Below are positions 5,427-5,747 of a stretch of DNA of 5,747 nt, piece after piece (within the stretch, counting starts at the first letter, position 1; each line of letters opens with the position of its first letter). Origin of the DNA: an uncultured Eubacteriales bacterium (GTDB lineage: Bacteria; Bacillota; Clostridia; Christensenellales; Borkfalkiaceae); assembly GCA_900556195.1 (NCBI GenBank), contig USOJ01000092.1, positions 1 to 5,747 of the forward strand, given 5' to 3'. The notes beneath the pieces were generated by a model that did no database searches, was not told the DNA's origin, and was given only the letters and a program-made list of their open reading frames with translations. The translations under genes and the position numbers were made by a program.

Positions 5427-5747
5427 ACCATTTTATTTATACTATTATCTGCGTATTCGTGTTCATCAGGTTCCCAAACTTCAATTGTTCTTTGTCCACT
5501 AAATTTAGAGAAGAGCTCACCTAATCTAGCAGAAACGTAATCATTATTGACATTAGCAAAATGCTCCATATCAGTAAAAATTACAAAACCTGCATCATCT
5601 ACCCAGGAGATAGGTATTGCAACAACATGATCCTTATCCGGATTATTTTTTGCTAGCTTGTACACATTCAAACCAGATGTCTCAGTATCCACTGCTACAT
5701 CTAATTTGTCACTGTTACTATGCGCCTGTATAATTGCATGTACCAAT
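5414..5747 (-). CDS. Partial 3'-5' exonuclease domain, probably of a phage-type family A DNA polymerase; 5' end outside window, C-terminus cut
   Basis: The frame is open to the right edge. Its first usable codon is a TTG at 5746, so the true start is probably beyond the window. About 110 residues are visible. LDVAVDTETSGLN carries the Exo I motif D-x-E (about residues 20-22) of DnaQ/PolI-type proofreading nucleases. VVAIPISWVDDAGFVIF is the following beta hairpin, and RLGELFSKFSG a helix. The frame ends at VLIL just where family members continue into Exo II (typically a HNxxFD-like motif), so two of the three active-site motifs and any polymerase domain are missing. Continuation is not found in the other two frames, so this is not a single frameshift. 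Composition (about 40% G+C) differs from the DUF1292 gene beside it. Phage or prophage origin is an inference from the sequence style; a cellular DnaQ-like nuclease is the alternative. Confidence 0.65.
   Translation of the reverse strand, partial: LVHAIIQAHSNSDKLDVAVDTETSGLNVYKLAKNNPDKDHVVAIPISWVDDAGFVIFTDMEHFANVNNDYVSARLGELFSKFSGQRTIEVWEPDEHEYADNSINKMVLIL

Overview
The window reads as bacterial DNA of Bacillota/Clostridia type. The evidence is strong purine-rich Shine-Dalgarno sites, a DUF1292 (YrzB-like) protein, and a MarR-plus-paired-ABC-exporter operon. No RNA gene, CRISPR array, insertion sequence or origin was seen. All supported genes lie on the minus strand.

Three zones of different base composition follow one another. 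Hand counts on sample 60-base lines give about 50% G+C in zone 1 (1 to about 4137), about 25-30% in zone 2 (about 4144 to 5415) and about 40% in zone 3 (about 5437 to the right edge). Zone 1 is a compact operon read right to left: a MarR-family regulator (3643-4098), then two 587-residue ABC exporter half-transporters (1875-3638 and 115-1878). These are spaced 4 nt apart and then overlapped by ATGA, and a rho-independent terminator follows. Their motifs complement each other: the first subunit has degenerate catalytic residues but a good signature, and the second has good catalytic residues but a degenerate signature. This is the pattern of a heterodimeric exporter with one consensus and one degenerate ATP site. 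The MarR protein probably represses the operon in response to a ligand.

Zone 2 is AT-rich and holds an abruptly cut RelA/SpoT-type HD domain (about 79 residues), a four-helix membrane protein of unknown function, and a DUF1292 protein with a clear terminator behind it. Zone 3 holds only part of a 3'-5' exonuclease domain, probably from a phage-type family A DNA polymerase. It enters from the right edge and stops before its Exo II motif.

The most notable point is that both zone boundaries coincide with a gene cut in mid-domain. At the first boundary the HD fragment is in frame with marR, so an apparent HD-MarR fusion of 245 codons is open; the marR gene nevertheless keeps its own Shine-Dalgarno site and ATG. 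A perfect 20-bp palindrome sits on this junction. The simplest reading is a chimera, either an assembly or amplification artefact or a recent illegitimate recombination. I see no convincing new biological system, and the junctions need read-level checking before the neighbourhood is interpreted.
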